Below are positions 33,134 through 44,045 of a stretch of 64,000 bases of DNA, piece after piece. Positions within the stretch are counted from its first letter, which is position 1; the number at the start of each line of letters is the position of its first letter. The notes below the pieces were generated by a model, which was not told where the DNA came from, did not search any database, and worked only from the letters and a program-made list of their open reading frames with translations. Origin of the DNA: Ephemerocybe angulata (taxonomy: Eukaryota; Basidiomycota; Agaricomycetes; Agaricales; Psathyrellaceae); NCBI GenBank assembly GCA_013368325.1, contig JAACJK010000163.1, forward strand, positions 2,418,001-2,482,000, read 5' to 3'. A program made the translations under genes and the position numbers.

Positions 33134-33785
33134 CTATCTATACAGAATATCGATCAAAGTGCGAGGGGAGACAGGAAAGGTGCGGTCCATGTAGGCGGCA
33201 AGGTCGGTAAGAGCATCGAGCTTGACAGTGAGTTCGGCCTTCAGGTTTCGGACTGTGCGGTGGTACATAACGAGAGTAGCAGGGCGTCGAACTCCACCTG
33301 CATTATGTCGACCAGCGAGGTGCCGGATAGCGGAGCGGATGGACTAAAACAGTGAAGATCATGTCAGTAGGGCCGTCGACAAAAAATTGAGTGATAATGG
33401 GCGGTCAAGGCGCGAACATACAGCAATTTTATCCCTGAGAACCATCCGACGATACCACTCTGCGGAGGAGGCTCGAAACCAGACTGGATAGTTCAGGAAC
33501 CAACGTGTAAGAAAGAGTAGCCAGAACGCAGGCAGGTCTCCGTCGACAATGAGGACCTCGATGTATTCCAGCGCTCCAATGCGCAGGTCGCATTCTTGAG
33601 GAATAGTCCAGTCCGTATGGAGAGGCATTGCTGTGAGAGATGCAGTGCCAGTCCTAGTCAGTGAGGAGCGACACTAGCCCGAACATGCATAAACTCACCG
33701 TTGGCTGAGTTTCTGGGGCTCTGAGTTGGAGACTGGGGAACGAAGACCAAGTAACGCAGGTACTTGTAACCCAGCCGAGCCCATT
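33134..33785 (-). CDS. KDZ-module protein C2, unknown
   Basis: Three exons are read on the minus strand: MGSAGLQVPALLGLRSP (from 33785); then a long exon with a hydrophobic Trp/Phe-rich stretch (DLPAFWLLFLTRWF) and SSAEWYRRMVLRDK; then SIRSAIRHLAGRHNAGG with VRNLKAELTVKL, stopping at 33134. The helical C-terminal part resembles C1. The position between D2 and B2 on the same strand mirrors module 1. No known domain is recognised. Confidence 0.55.
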
Positions 33786-35115
33786 GTGGCGCGCGGGTAC
33801 AAAAGGAAAGAACGCGTCGCAGCTTTGATTGATCGAAGATGGGATCTTGCTTCGGCGATCACCATGAGATGAGCGACCTGTTGTCTTCCCCGCTCTATCA
33901 GGGATGTTGCGCTAGCCAATGGAGGGGCGAATAACCAGCGCTGGACGCAAGCGTGACATAGATGTGTTTATTGCAGAGAGCAGGGTATACCGATAAGCGT
34001 TATGGGTGCGGCGATAACGTCTAGGCAAAATACTCTATCCCGATCTTGCAATGTGCATCAACAGTAAAGATTTATTTGTAGTAGACTAGAAAATGGGCGT
34101 TCCGTGGCGAGTTCTTAGAGTGAAACTCCGAGCAAATCTGAGGTCTTTGCGCACCTCGATTTTATATCTCTCCTATTGAGGTGTTCGGGTATCTCAGACG
34201 TTAGAATGTTTCTCTATGTACATACTGGGCTTTGTTTGAAGTGCCGAACTTCTGGCTGGGACGGTTGGGGAGGCTTCCATGTTTTATTTCAGGAAACATA
34301 TTGAGTGCCTCAGTCAGGCTTTAATAATGTATATACCAAGTCTTAAACTAGCCCATAGCTTGTAATATATGTTAAATTGCCTCCTACCGCATCTTACTAG
34401 GCTGTAGATAGTGTAAGAGGCGAGAGCAACCTACAAACCTTGATGAGAACCGCAGATGTCCCAATTGGACAATACCCTGGCGGATACAGGTGTATAAAGC
34501 TTCTTAAACTAACAGAAATGTAGTAGAGGTCTTACCTTTATGTTTAGCTAAGTATTTGTGTCGCATTCCAGCTCTTTCACCATACTCGCAACGATTTCGT
34601 GTTTTGCGACCCCTGAATTTGGCTAAGTCCAATCTCGGCAATTGCCGAATGCATCTTTACTTTCGTCTGCGGATGCCCAATTCCCCTCATTGTCGTCTAG
34701 CCTGGTACACCATTATTCCGGCCTGCTCACATAGCAGAGTATTAAATAGAATATCAGGAAATTTTGCAGTCTTTGCGACCCTGGCTCGCAAATGGGCGTG
34801 CATTCCGCAAAGTCGTTCGTGGAATTGGCACGCGCACTCGGCTTCACCATGCTTCTTGGGAACGACTTAAGGTGCAGAGTCTGATGTGCTTCTTAGGGAC
34901 TCAAGTATATTACGTGACGATCAACAGCAGATATATTGTCCAAGGGGGTGCGAAATTTGACAGGGTTTTTTACAGGGTATCTGGTAAGCGAGAACGAGAG
35001 CGATGCGGCACACGAGACATGGGATACGAGACAAGCAGGGGAAAGACACCATCACCTCGAGCAAGAAGGGGTTAAGAAACGGGGAGTGGCGAGGGAGATG
35101 ATGGTGTGCAGATAT
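33786..35115. other. Spacer between C2 and B2, AT-rich
   Basis: I see no gene. The position corresponds to the equally gene-poor 10066-11415 stretch of module 1, with which I see no clear sequence similarity. Confidence 0.4.
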
Positions 35116-36156
35116 CTAAGCGTGCGTGACGAAACCCCTGCCAAAAGCCTTGACATACGCCTCGTACGCAGCGAGGAGGGTGCGGTGCCGAGTGTAACTG
35201 GCTGCGGGGACACCGGTGACGAAAGGAGAAGTATTCATCCTACGTGGGCCTCAGAAAATTGATAGAAGTTGCGAAGTAAGAATGTACCCACCAGTCACCG
35301 AAGACCCCAACTCTAATTCCGCGGGTAACGGTGTAGTAGCGTTCGCCTAGGGAAAGATTGAGTCAGAAACCCACAAATCTATCCTAAAAAGGGCACATAC
35401 AGTCATTGGCAGTGTAAACCGCAACCTGCGGTGCGGGAACGGGGACATTTGGACCTAAGGAATGGAGGCCGGGAATCGGTGCAGTGGGCGCGGGAACTTC
35501 AAGAGGCATGGCAGGGGCAGGAGGAGCGTTAGAAGGAACTGGAACAATAGAGGCGACAGGAGTGGATCCAGCCACAGTGGCAGCAGGAGTGGATCCAGCC
35601 ACAGCAGCGGCCGCGGGAGTGGATCCAGCCACAGCAGCGGCCGCGGGAACGCTGGTAGCAGGAACGGCCGCAGGAACGCTGGTAGAAGGAGCGGGGTGGG
35701 TGGTCGCAACCGGCGAGGGAGCTGCATCATCTGTCAGCACAATGGGAGGTAACTCAGACTGATAGGAGAGGATACATACTAGCGCTGGGAGGAGGGAAGA
35801 GCTGATCAAAGTCGTCATCCTCATCATCGCTCACGCCGATGGGGACCCTGACTATGCCAGTTCCCATGCACCTAGCGCATGTGCTGAGATCTAGACGATG
35901 GCTCTAAGAAGACGGGCTACAACAAATTGTAAAACATACCGTGCTCGACGTTCTCAGCTGGGACGAAGGAATCCAAGATGAGGTGGCCTGATCGTCCAAG
36001 AGTGAGTCACGCAGTGGAGTCGACGAGGTCAAAGTTAAACATACGATCATCAATAGCACGGATCAAAGAGCCAAGCAGCCTCAACAACGACGGCGAGACA
36101 GCAACACGACCGATGGTCGCGATGCCCTCCTGGCTGACGTTGGATTGGTTGACCAT
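35116..36156 (-). CDS. KDZ-module protein B2 with RNase H1 N-terminal (viroplasmin) domain
   Basis: The gene starts at 36156 (MVNQSNVSQEG) and mirrors B1 exon by exon. Exon 1 ends at the same phase. Exon 3 has TCARCMGTGIVRVP and an Asp-rich tail. Exon 4 is an Ala/Pro/Val linker with an imperfect AVAGSTPAA repeat. The last two exons encode RYYTVTRGIRVGVFGDW and TSPFVTGVPAASYTRHRTLL, ending at 35116. The final domain fits the RNase H1 N-terminal family that binds RNA-DNA hybrids. No catalytic RNase H follows. It is divergent from A2, as B1 is from A1. Confidence 0.8.
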
Positions 36157-36521
36157 TAGATCGAGGATGTTGATAATCGGTTAGAAAGAGGAAGAGTTGA
36201 AGAAGAGGATTCTGGGGTTAGTCACAGTACTGGGAGAGCTTATATAGAAATAACGCCCCTCCTTACGTCCAATTTGCACAATCAAGTCCAAACCTTGGAC
36301 TCGAGAGAAGGCCGGAGACCAGGTCGAACTCGTGATGGATATCCAATGTTCCCAAATAAAGCTATGGAGGCTCTGGAGGAAAAAATCGGGCTTCTGAGAA
36401 AGACAATGCATTAAAAATTAGCTGAGGTTTATATTGACTTGAATGCATTGCACTTTCCCCGCTCTCGTTCACCCCTTAGACCCTCTATCACAAACCTGTG
36501 CTGTACCCTGCCCAAGTCAAT
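36157..36521. promoter_or_regulatory. Shared divergent promoter region of A2 and B2
   Basis: The 365-bp spacer sits between divergent start codons and is the counterpart of 8547-8980. Confidence 0.45.
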
Positions 36522-39500
36522 ATGGCACCTCCATGCTGGATGTCAGAAATACGACGCACCTACTGCGAGTCCTTCCTTCCCGAATACGCTGAATGCCGAA
36601 TCAAGAAGAAATACAAACAATTCTGGCTTAAACTCTTTGCGAGCTTCCTCACCATGTTCCCACTCGTCGACGATCTGTTCCCAGGGTATAAGCTTGGAGA
36701 TCTCAGCGAGGAGCAAATGGGGCAGTACTCACTTGCTCTAGAGAAGCTGCAGAAGGTAAGCCCAATCCGTACCTCTTCAGTCCCGCATCGGATGCTAATC
36801 ATGAGCCTGATTAAGCGGTTGAAGGAGTGGTTTCGATGGCAGTTCAACCCTAGGAGTAGGAACAACGCCGTATCGGTCTCTTCCAAGCTTCTGAAGGAAA
36901 TTTACACACCTCGAACACGGGGAATGAAGGCATACGAAGCTTTCGCCAAGCTCTACCCCGAGAAAGTTTCAGCTGCATTGGACGAACGGTGTGAGAAGGA
37001 TGGGATAGAAAATTCCAAAAAGGTTACGAAATGGCACGTCGTATGTAAGGATCTGTATAGTAAGGCCTCCGAAGAAGAGATCCAAGCTGTTGAGGAACGG
37101 ATCGCGGATGATGCAGAGGAAGAAGAGGAGAGTGAAGATGGGGAACCAGAGACTTATCATCGGTATGTTCGAAATCCTTTCGATGATAGATCCAATTCTA
37201 ACTCACCTTGACTTAGTTTCCTTACCTCGCTACCCAGTGTTCTCTCTGCTGTCGTCGATCCGGCTGTCCGCAAGGCGGGTGTGCTCGCATTAGTGACGGT
37301 TGTGGGTCCCGAGCCTGCATCTGATGGGAAAATCAAAGTCCACACGTGAGTATCCCAAATTGGGATCTCTGTATGATATCGGGACTGAATTGATCTCGAC
37401 TGGAAATCAGGCTTCAGTTCGGCGACAAGGACAAGACACCTTTGTTCGCCGCTACTTGGAATGAATACGAGCGCGTCTTTGTTACAGCCGTTTCTCAGTT
37501 TGCCAAGCGCCATGAATTTCGTACGTGTCATTCCCACATGTTCCTCCTTATCTCTCTGATGTCTCTTCAGCTCCGGAGCTCTGTGCCCAACGGGCCCTCA
37601 ACAAGGATCTAAGGGCTTCTGTATCACAAGGTGCGTCCTCTGACCATGCAAAAGTACTAGTCTGATCGCTCTCCCTGACAGAAATGGCCGGTAGTAAGGA
37701 TGCGCCCCTGAATTCGAGCAACTCTTCTTCCAATCCCAACTCGATCCCTTCCATGAATCCGCAAGTCTCCGCCTCTGGAGTCTCACATACGACGTCCACG
37801 GAGATCGCTACCCCCAAAACAAGTTCTCACCCTCAATCTACCCTCCCCAATGGTCTTCCATCTACCTCCCCGAATCTGGCCAAAAACATCGACACCAGTC
37901 AACGTGCAGGGGTCGAACTCGGCGGATATCTCAATCCAGCTTCAGCCGCCTTCGCGAATCAGCCCAACATCAACTCTATGGCCATTGGTTCTGGGGTGGG
38001 CTCGGAAACGCTCAGTACGACCTTACCCGCCTTCTCGAATGGTGAATCTGGTTCTAGCATCATAGGGCCCCAAAACAGCTTCTTATCTCAGTCTCTGTAT
38101 TCGTCCTCATCCGCCTTCCCTGGTCAAGCTACCAGCGGCGTCGGCGACTTTTCCTATCCGACTTCTAATCTTCACCCCTTTCCGGACCACTCCACCACAC
38201 CTTCGAATCACCTCGCCGCTTCGTGGTCCAACGTTAACATCCATCAGTCAGACGATTCGATTCAGATCCCCCCTACCCAGACTTGTGGTAAGTGGACCGT
38301 CGCTCCGCGCGGCAAAGGTCCGAGGCCATTTCCTTCCACAAATAAGCGCCGGGGCCCGGGACCAATCAGGCGCCAACAGAGCGCCGCCAGCACACCGTTC
38401 TCAGGTATAATATACACATATTATATGTATGACAGTCACAGCAACAGAATTACTTATATTTGCGGACGCGGCAGCCATTGTTGAGCCATACGGATACACT
38501 GCCCACTTGTGAATCTATTCCCTCCCCCACTATCATTTTTTATCGACATGAGCAGCACCTCGCGCACGGACAAAAAATCAGCCAGAACTGAACGAAACAC
38601 GCGTCTGTGGGACAATAGGCAGCACCAAGGCAGCACTATCAAGCTCTGGTGAGTTCTCAGGGGGCGGCTCTCCCGACCAAATGTGAATTTATCGGCCAGC
38701 TGGCGACGAGGATAACAATTCCTTAGAATTTTTCCAAACGAGCGAAGCAAAAGCTCAACTCGAGCCCCTCGCCAACGCCGGCAACAGTGGACTACAGTCA
38801 TCACTACAGTCATCTGTCGGATTTGACTGAACTCGTTTTCCATCGTTCAACCTTGACGACGATCGGCGTGTGTATGTAGCTCGTAGCCAGACCTCTTTGC
38901 CCTTCCCATGTATCACATACCGGGTATAAAAGAATTTGATTCAAACTGATTGGAATCTGGAGCGATCGATCCTTCTTGCAATCGTACGCTCATTGCGCCT
39001 CCCCGCTAATCAAGCCTCACCTCGTATCGAGCCTCACCTTGCGCCGCGCATAGAACCTCGCATCGCGCAGCGTTATAATACCCGGAGTGCGCAAGAAGTT
39101 TATTCTGTGCCTCGTACAAGTCCAGTCCGACTAGCACTGGGAATAACCCACATTTGCCCGCCGCGCAGTCCAAAGTCCGAGGCACCTCGCGCTTTCTACG
39201 CTTCATCACTTTGACCGCCAGACTCGCGGCGAACTTCGCAACCACCTCAGTGATGTGGAACCGATGTTTCCCAGTGAGAAATAGAGTAAAAAACCATATG
39301 AGAATCGAAACGTACCTGGCATGCAGAGGGCTTAGCGCTTGCTTAGCGCAGAACCCCTGATAGAGTCCATAGAACCCACCCTCCGACGTCTACGTATTCC
39401 GCGAATCAATTTCGTGCAATCGTAGTCGAAGGGCGGCACACGAGCGGTTCAGATTCGCCTATGGCCGTCGCGCATCTCAGAGATCTTTGAAATCGAGTCC

Positions 39501-42500
39501 CTGTTCAGAAGAATAGTCATCACTGATAATAGATATTGAGACAAAGGTCCAGAGTGTGAACACTCGCCTAAGGCGTCTATGGCGGTACGAAATTCGCAAT
39601 CCAGCTAATCTGGAAGTCCAATCGCAACTCCAGTCCACACGCACGTCCCACATAGCCCCGGCGTCTCAATGCCAGGCTGGCGCACGCACGGAGTCACCGA
39701 AGCTAGGCGCGAGTCAAAAGGCCAGTCTCGTTGTATTAAATGAAGTGACACAATACTCACCTTACCTCTGACCCTGCCTATCGAAGTCTAGACACCCGGC
39801 ACCCCACCCCCACTTCGCATCGCCGCCAACCACCCGAGAGCACTACGAGCATCTCAGCTTCGGCACGCAAAGTCCACAAGCACGACTTGCGAGGGGCGAA
39901 GTTCTGGGATGCAAAAGGTCAGTAAACTCGTCGTCGACCCTTGCGATCATTGACCCACTTTCGACGTCGCATGTCGGTTCCCAGCCGTGACGTTTCCCTC
40001 TCGGTTCTCCAGCTTCGCCGCAGTGAGCGAGCACGACGAGCTGGTGCGCGTGCCTCCATCGTCGGTGTGTGAATCGCGTGCTGACGCTATCTAAGGTCCT
40101 CAAGGGCTTCAGGAGGCGTGAGTCGCAGAGGTCCGGGGCTTGGATAACGTTGACCGACGGTACGACTTTTGAAAAGGGGTGAGTACGGGTTTTCCCGCCA
40201 ACGACAGGCGACTTACCACTGCAATTGCAGCCTTCAGTGGAATCGACGTTGAAGGGCGTTCGCCGTCGTCGTCGGCGTTTTGGCTTGGGCTTCAGAGTGT
40301 CGTCTAGCCGGTCGTCGTCGTCGTCGTCGTCGTGCTCCAGGACGGGCAGGTACGCCGGTTGTCGCACGGCGCCGAGCTCGTGTTGGCTGACGCACACTCT
40401 TTCGTTCCGCAGGACCGGTACTCGTCGTCGTTCGCGATGGTGAGGCCAAAAGGTCGGAGAGTGCTGAAGGGTTGGAGGTCGGGCACGCGGTAAGTCTCCG
40501 ATATTCCTGGTGCGTGCTCTGCATTCTTGACGGTGCTCTGGTAGGGTGCTCGTTAAGGGAGAGTCGAGGGGGAGGTACGTTCGTTGCTGTCGTCGGTTTG
40601 GTTCGAGGGATCGGCCGTTCACCTTTGCCCTGCTCCTTCGCCTTCATCGCTCCCATCGCCGATGCTGCCCGTGTCTAGTCGAGGTCGGCATGGCTGGGGG
40701 TCGAGCACGACGAGCTCGTGGGCTGGGACGTCGGCCGACGTCGTCGCGAGGTGAGCTCTTGTGTGAGTGAGCTGCCGTCGTCGATCTCGAGGGGCTGTGC
40801 GCGTTGGTCTAGCCAGGATCGCGTATGTACTGATAGGTCTTGAATGTGTCGGGGGTCGTACCAGGGTCGTTAAGCCCACTGCAAGCTCTCCCAAAGCCCC
40901 AGCACCTCCCCCGCTCCCAATCCGAAACCGCCAGGAACTCGCGCCCGATTACCCTGGATTGTCTGCAGACGGGGAACAGTTGTGCGTCGGTAAGCAATGG
41001 TTGTAAACAACGATTAGAGATGTACTGACCTTTTCACGCAAGCCATCCACGTCCAGAGTCAGTGCTCGGCGGCACCGAGAAAGCCCGCCTCTCACTCCGT
41101 GCACCATCGTTGTCGCTGCATCCGGCCAGCGCCGTGCCCTTGTCGCCGCGCGCCATGTCGAACCACGCCGATGATTGGCGTCCTCAGCTGCACACCATGG
41201 TGCGGCGCTGCCTGGGCTCCCGTCAAGTTATGGTTGAGGTGAGTACGTCGTCGTCGTCGTTGTTTGTGGGTTCTGGCTGTCGCTGACGCCGTCGTGGTGT
41301 TCAAAGCGGGAGGGCCAAGGTGGGAGCGATCTCGTTGGGCTCTGTCGTCACTCACGGCTTGCTGTTCAAGGTTTTCGTTGATGCTTGGAGGGCAGAATCA
41401 TCGCGATGGATGCGGGACAGCGGGGGAGGGAGCGCACATGGAGGTCTGGGGGCACCGTGATGGGGGAGAGCAAGAAAGGCGCGTTGATCTGATCGCGACC
41501 ACGGTATGAGCATAGGAATTTTTGGCTGGCCGAAAGTCCAGTGTCAGTGCAACCAAGCTCCGGAGAAGTTGTTGGTTTGCTGGGAAAGATAGTATTCCTG
41601 TATATAGTGAAAAAGATATTGATATCCGGGAAAAAAATACATGTGAGTTATTAAGGAAATAAAGAATGGCCGTACTGGTGCTTGAACCGGCGAGCTCTTG
41701 GATCTTGGGTCTTGGAAGCAACGTGACTTCAAAGTCACGTTGCTTTATTTCCGGAAATTGCTTGGCGCCTTTTCCGCCGCGGAAAGTACCCGATTCCATA
41801 AATGGCCTCGGAACTGGTAAGTGCATACCATTGTTCGGGTTACCGGTTTAATTCATATTTCATTTAGTGTCGTGGGATGTGAGCATGGGGAATATGACAG
41901 ATACCTGGAAGGATGACCCCATGTTCGCGGGTATTGCTGAAGATTCGCACCCGCAGGGTTCTGCCTGCAGGAATGATCGTGTCGCGTCACATAACCATAT
42001 TCTTCCTCCCGTAGAGGGCGTTAGCAGGGAGCCAGAGTTTGACATGTCCGCACTTGGGGAGGACTTAGAACATGAGGACGTAAATCCTGAGACGCCGGCC
42101 GGAAGTGCCCTGGATGCCGCTCTGAAGCGTTGGGACTATGTGGCCAAGTTGAAAAGAATCCCCCGAGCCCCGACGAAGACTGCGGCTGCAAACGTGCGCT
42201 ATACTCACCTCCTTACTCAAAACGCTGACTCATTTTCAGAACAGGTTAGTTCCATGCTCAACCCAGGTCAAAGTGCTTTCGATACTGCTTCGAAGCCCGT
42301 CGACACCACCTTTCCTACACCCACCTCGGTCAATCTGGAGGGGCTCCCCGATCAAAGTGCTTCCGGATCTTCTACTGACCCCCAAGTCTCTGACGTCAAA
42401 TTGGCTGCCAAGTTTGGGATACCCGCCAGCTCCTCCGTCAACGGATCCTCTTCTCTGGGGAACAGCAGAACTGTCACCACTACGAGTCAGGTTCTTCTTG

Positions 42501-43832
42501 ATATCACCAACAGCATCACCGATACTAGTCTCACGGCCGGTCTCCATCCCGCCATCAATGCCGACAGCTCCATTCTCAATCGTGAAAACATACCCCCAGG
42601 TGTCAATCTCTCCGCCTCGGTATCGGCGGCTCGCAGTACCCAGATTCCGACGCCCGCCCCCAACGCCAACCCCCGCATCGAGACCCCTACTCCCAACGCC
42701 AACCCCCACGTTCAGAAGCCTACCTCCATTCCGACGCCCGCCCCCAACGCCAACCCCCGCATCGAGACCCCTACTCCCAATGTTGGGAAGCCTACCCCCA
42801 GTTCCAACCCCCACGTTGAGAAGCTTGCCCCCAGCGCCAACCCTTACGTCGAAAAGCCCGCCCCCAACGCCAACCATCACATTGAAACACCTATCCCCAG
42901 TCCCAAATCATCAGCACCCAACTCTGCTCTGCCATCAGCCGCCTCCTCGTCTGATTCAAACACCGCCCCCTTACCTGAAGATGATACAAGTCGGAGGCGT
43001 TCAGCACGACCAGCAAAGCCTTCTACTCAACGAGAGAAGCTACAACTGATTGGTAGCAACGTACCTCAGACGTCAAGGCCACTTCCCGTTGGAGACGAGC
43101 AGGATGCCGACAAGGAACCTGATTGGTTTGTTAGCGCTGTGGCTGATCTCAGGAATGCTGAACTTGGCGTCGAGTGGCAGGGGTTGGTGGATAAATGGTG
43201 TGCATTGGAGACTTTGCTTGGGTTTGGAAAGTCACTCAAGGTGCGCCGCCCTCCTTTATCTGCCATAGGTCGAACTGACGATGTTTATTAGGGATCTCTT
43301 CCTGTTCAAGATCGCCCGGTTGAATGGAGCAAATGGACTACGAAGTCCTCGAAAGGTGCTCGGAATCATGCCGCACCTCCGTTTATCGATGATCCAGCTG
43401 AGATAGGCATTGCGATCGTGAAGTGGTGGTGTCTGTGCCAGCCCACGTTCCGTCTCAACCCCGGCGCAGCCCTTCCTCTGTCCGTCTACTCCCACCCCGA
43501 TGCAAATGTCAACACGAGTGCCTGGGGTCCTCTCTGTAAATCCGGCCAAAATGGACTGATTTCGCTGCTTACCTTGATGGTTTGGTGGGGTCGGGCAGCA
43601 GCGGGCGGTCCGACGTGCTACAGGGAAGACTCAAGAGATAGTTGGAGGGATTTAGTATCGGATGTCAGTCGTACTCTCGATGCGCTGAACCTCGTGGCGC
43701 CGAATCTGAAGAACCGGGGCGTCAAACGTCGTAGCGAAAGTAAGTCCACAGGCACCACCAAGAAGAGGTATGTAATATGAGTTCACTGCTCTGATGACTT
43801 ACTGATATTTCCTTGTAGGACTCGAGCCTAGT
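36522..43832 (+). CDS. KDZ-module protein A2, large disordered protein with one greatly enlarged intron
   Basis: The start (MAPPCW, 36522) and N-terminal exons mirror A1: YKQFWLKLFASF, RLKEWFRWQ, YTPRTRGMKA, VDPAVRKAG and a Q-F-G-D block. A Ser/Asn-rich exon (about 37682-38287) follows, then a phase-1 intron of 3580 bases (38288-41867). The next exon has a Pro/Asn-rich tract of imperfect repeats (PTPAPNANPRIE, 42640-42900). The conserved C-terminal blocks come last: RRRSARPAKP, IGSNVPQT, LETLLGFGK, PPFIDDPAEIGIAI, and a Trp-rich end finishing in a small exon at 43820-43832. Reading frames agree across the enlarged intron, so the gene may still be functional if that intron is removed. Confidence 0.75.
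38548..38830 (+). CDS. Possible small two-exon gene inside the insertion
   Basis: MSSTSRTDKKSARTERN continues to KLW at a GTGAGT donor (about 38650). After a CAG acceptor (about 38699) it resumes as GDEDNNSLEFFQTSEAK and ends VGFD with a stop at 38830. The composition looks protein-like and the splice sites are canonical. Length is about 75 residues. No family is recognised and it could be the first part of something longer. Confidence 0.3.
40310..40333 (+). repeat. (GTC)n microsatellite
   Basis: About eight consecutive GTC/TCG trinucleotides lie within a wider CGTCG-rich segment. Confidence 0.9.
41716..41745. repeat. Perfect 14-bp hairpin with 2-base loop
   Basis: AAGCAACGTGACTT is followed after CA by its exact reverse complement. 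It lies near the right edge of the intron insertion and could mark its end or form an RNA hairpin. Confidence 0.85.
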
Positions 43833-44045
43833 TCGATTTGCTACCTTAACCCGATTTTGACCCAATCTTGACCTGACTGCGCCCTTTATCTTGCACCCTC
43901 ACCTAGTTTATTCTCGAGTAGCGCACGCTTAATACACCCCCACTTTGCCTTACTTAAGAGTTGAGAATCGAGAGATCTTGTCAGGGGGCTTCTTACCCGG
44001 CCAGGATAGACTTGCTGCACAAGTAATCGCTGGTACAGAGATCAT

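Larger units (their letters stand above)
38288..41867. mobile_element. Insertion of about 3.5 kb inside an A2 intron, identity unknown
   Basis: The homologous phase-1 intron in A1 (6889-6968 region) is ordinary in size and also precedes a Val codon. The extra DNA here is GC-rich with a (GTC)n tract, a TATA-like GGGTATAAAAGAA near 38925, a perfect hairpin at 41716-41745 and no recognised transposase or reverse transcriptase. I could not define its ends. It may be a non-autonomous element or several. Confidence 0.5.

Noticed and set aside
39843..40622. Minus-strand frame of 259 codons in the A2 intron insertion
   Set aside because: Depends on a (GAC)n run and Arg-rich low complexity; codons do not look protein-like.
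41650..41700. Possible tRNA 3' half on the minus strand near the hairpin
   Set aside because: Only a weak B-box-like GGTTCAAGC is present; there is no A box or acceptor pairing.
42236..42880. Minus-strand Gly/Val-rich frame inside A2
   Set aside because: Antisense shadow of the Pro/Asn repeat tract of A2.
4923..43832. The two modules as arms of a recent large inverted duplication
   Set aside because: Homologous proteins are clearly diverged, non-coding parts do not match and each module has its own heptamer type, so independent insertions fit better.
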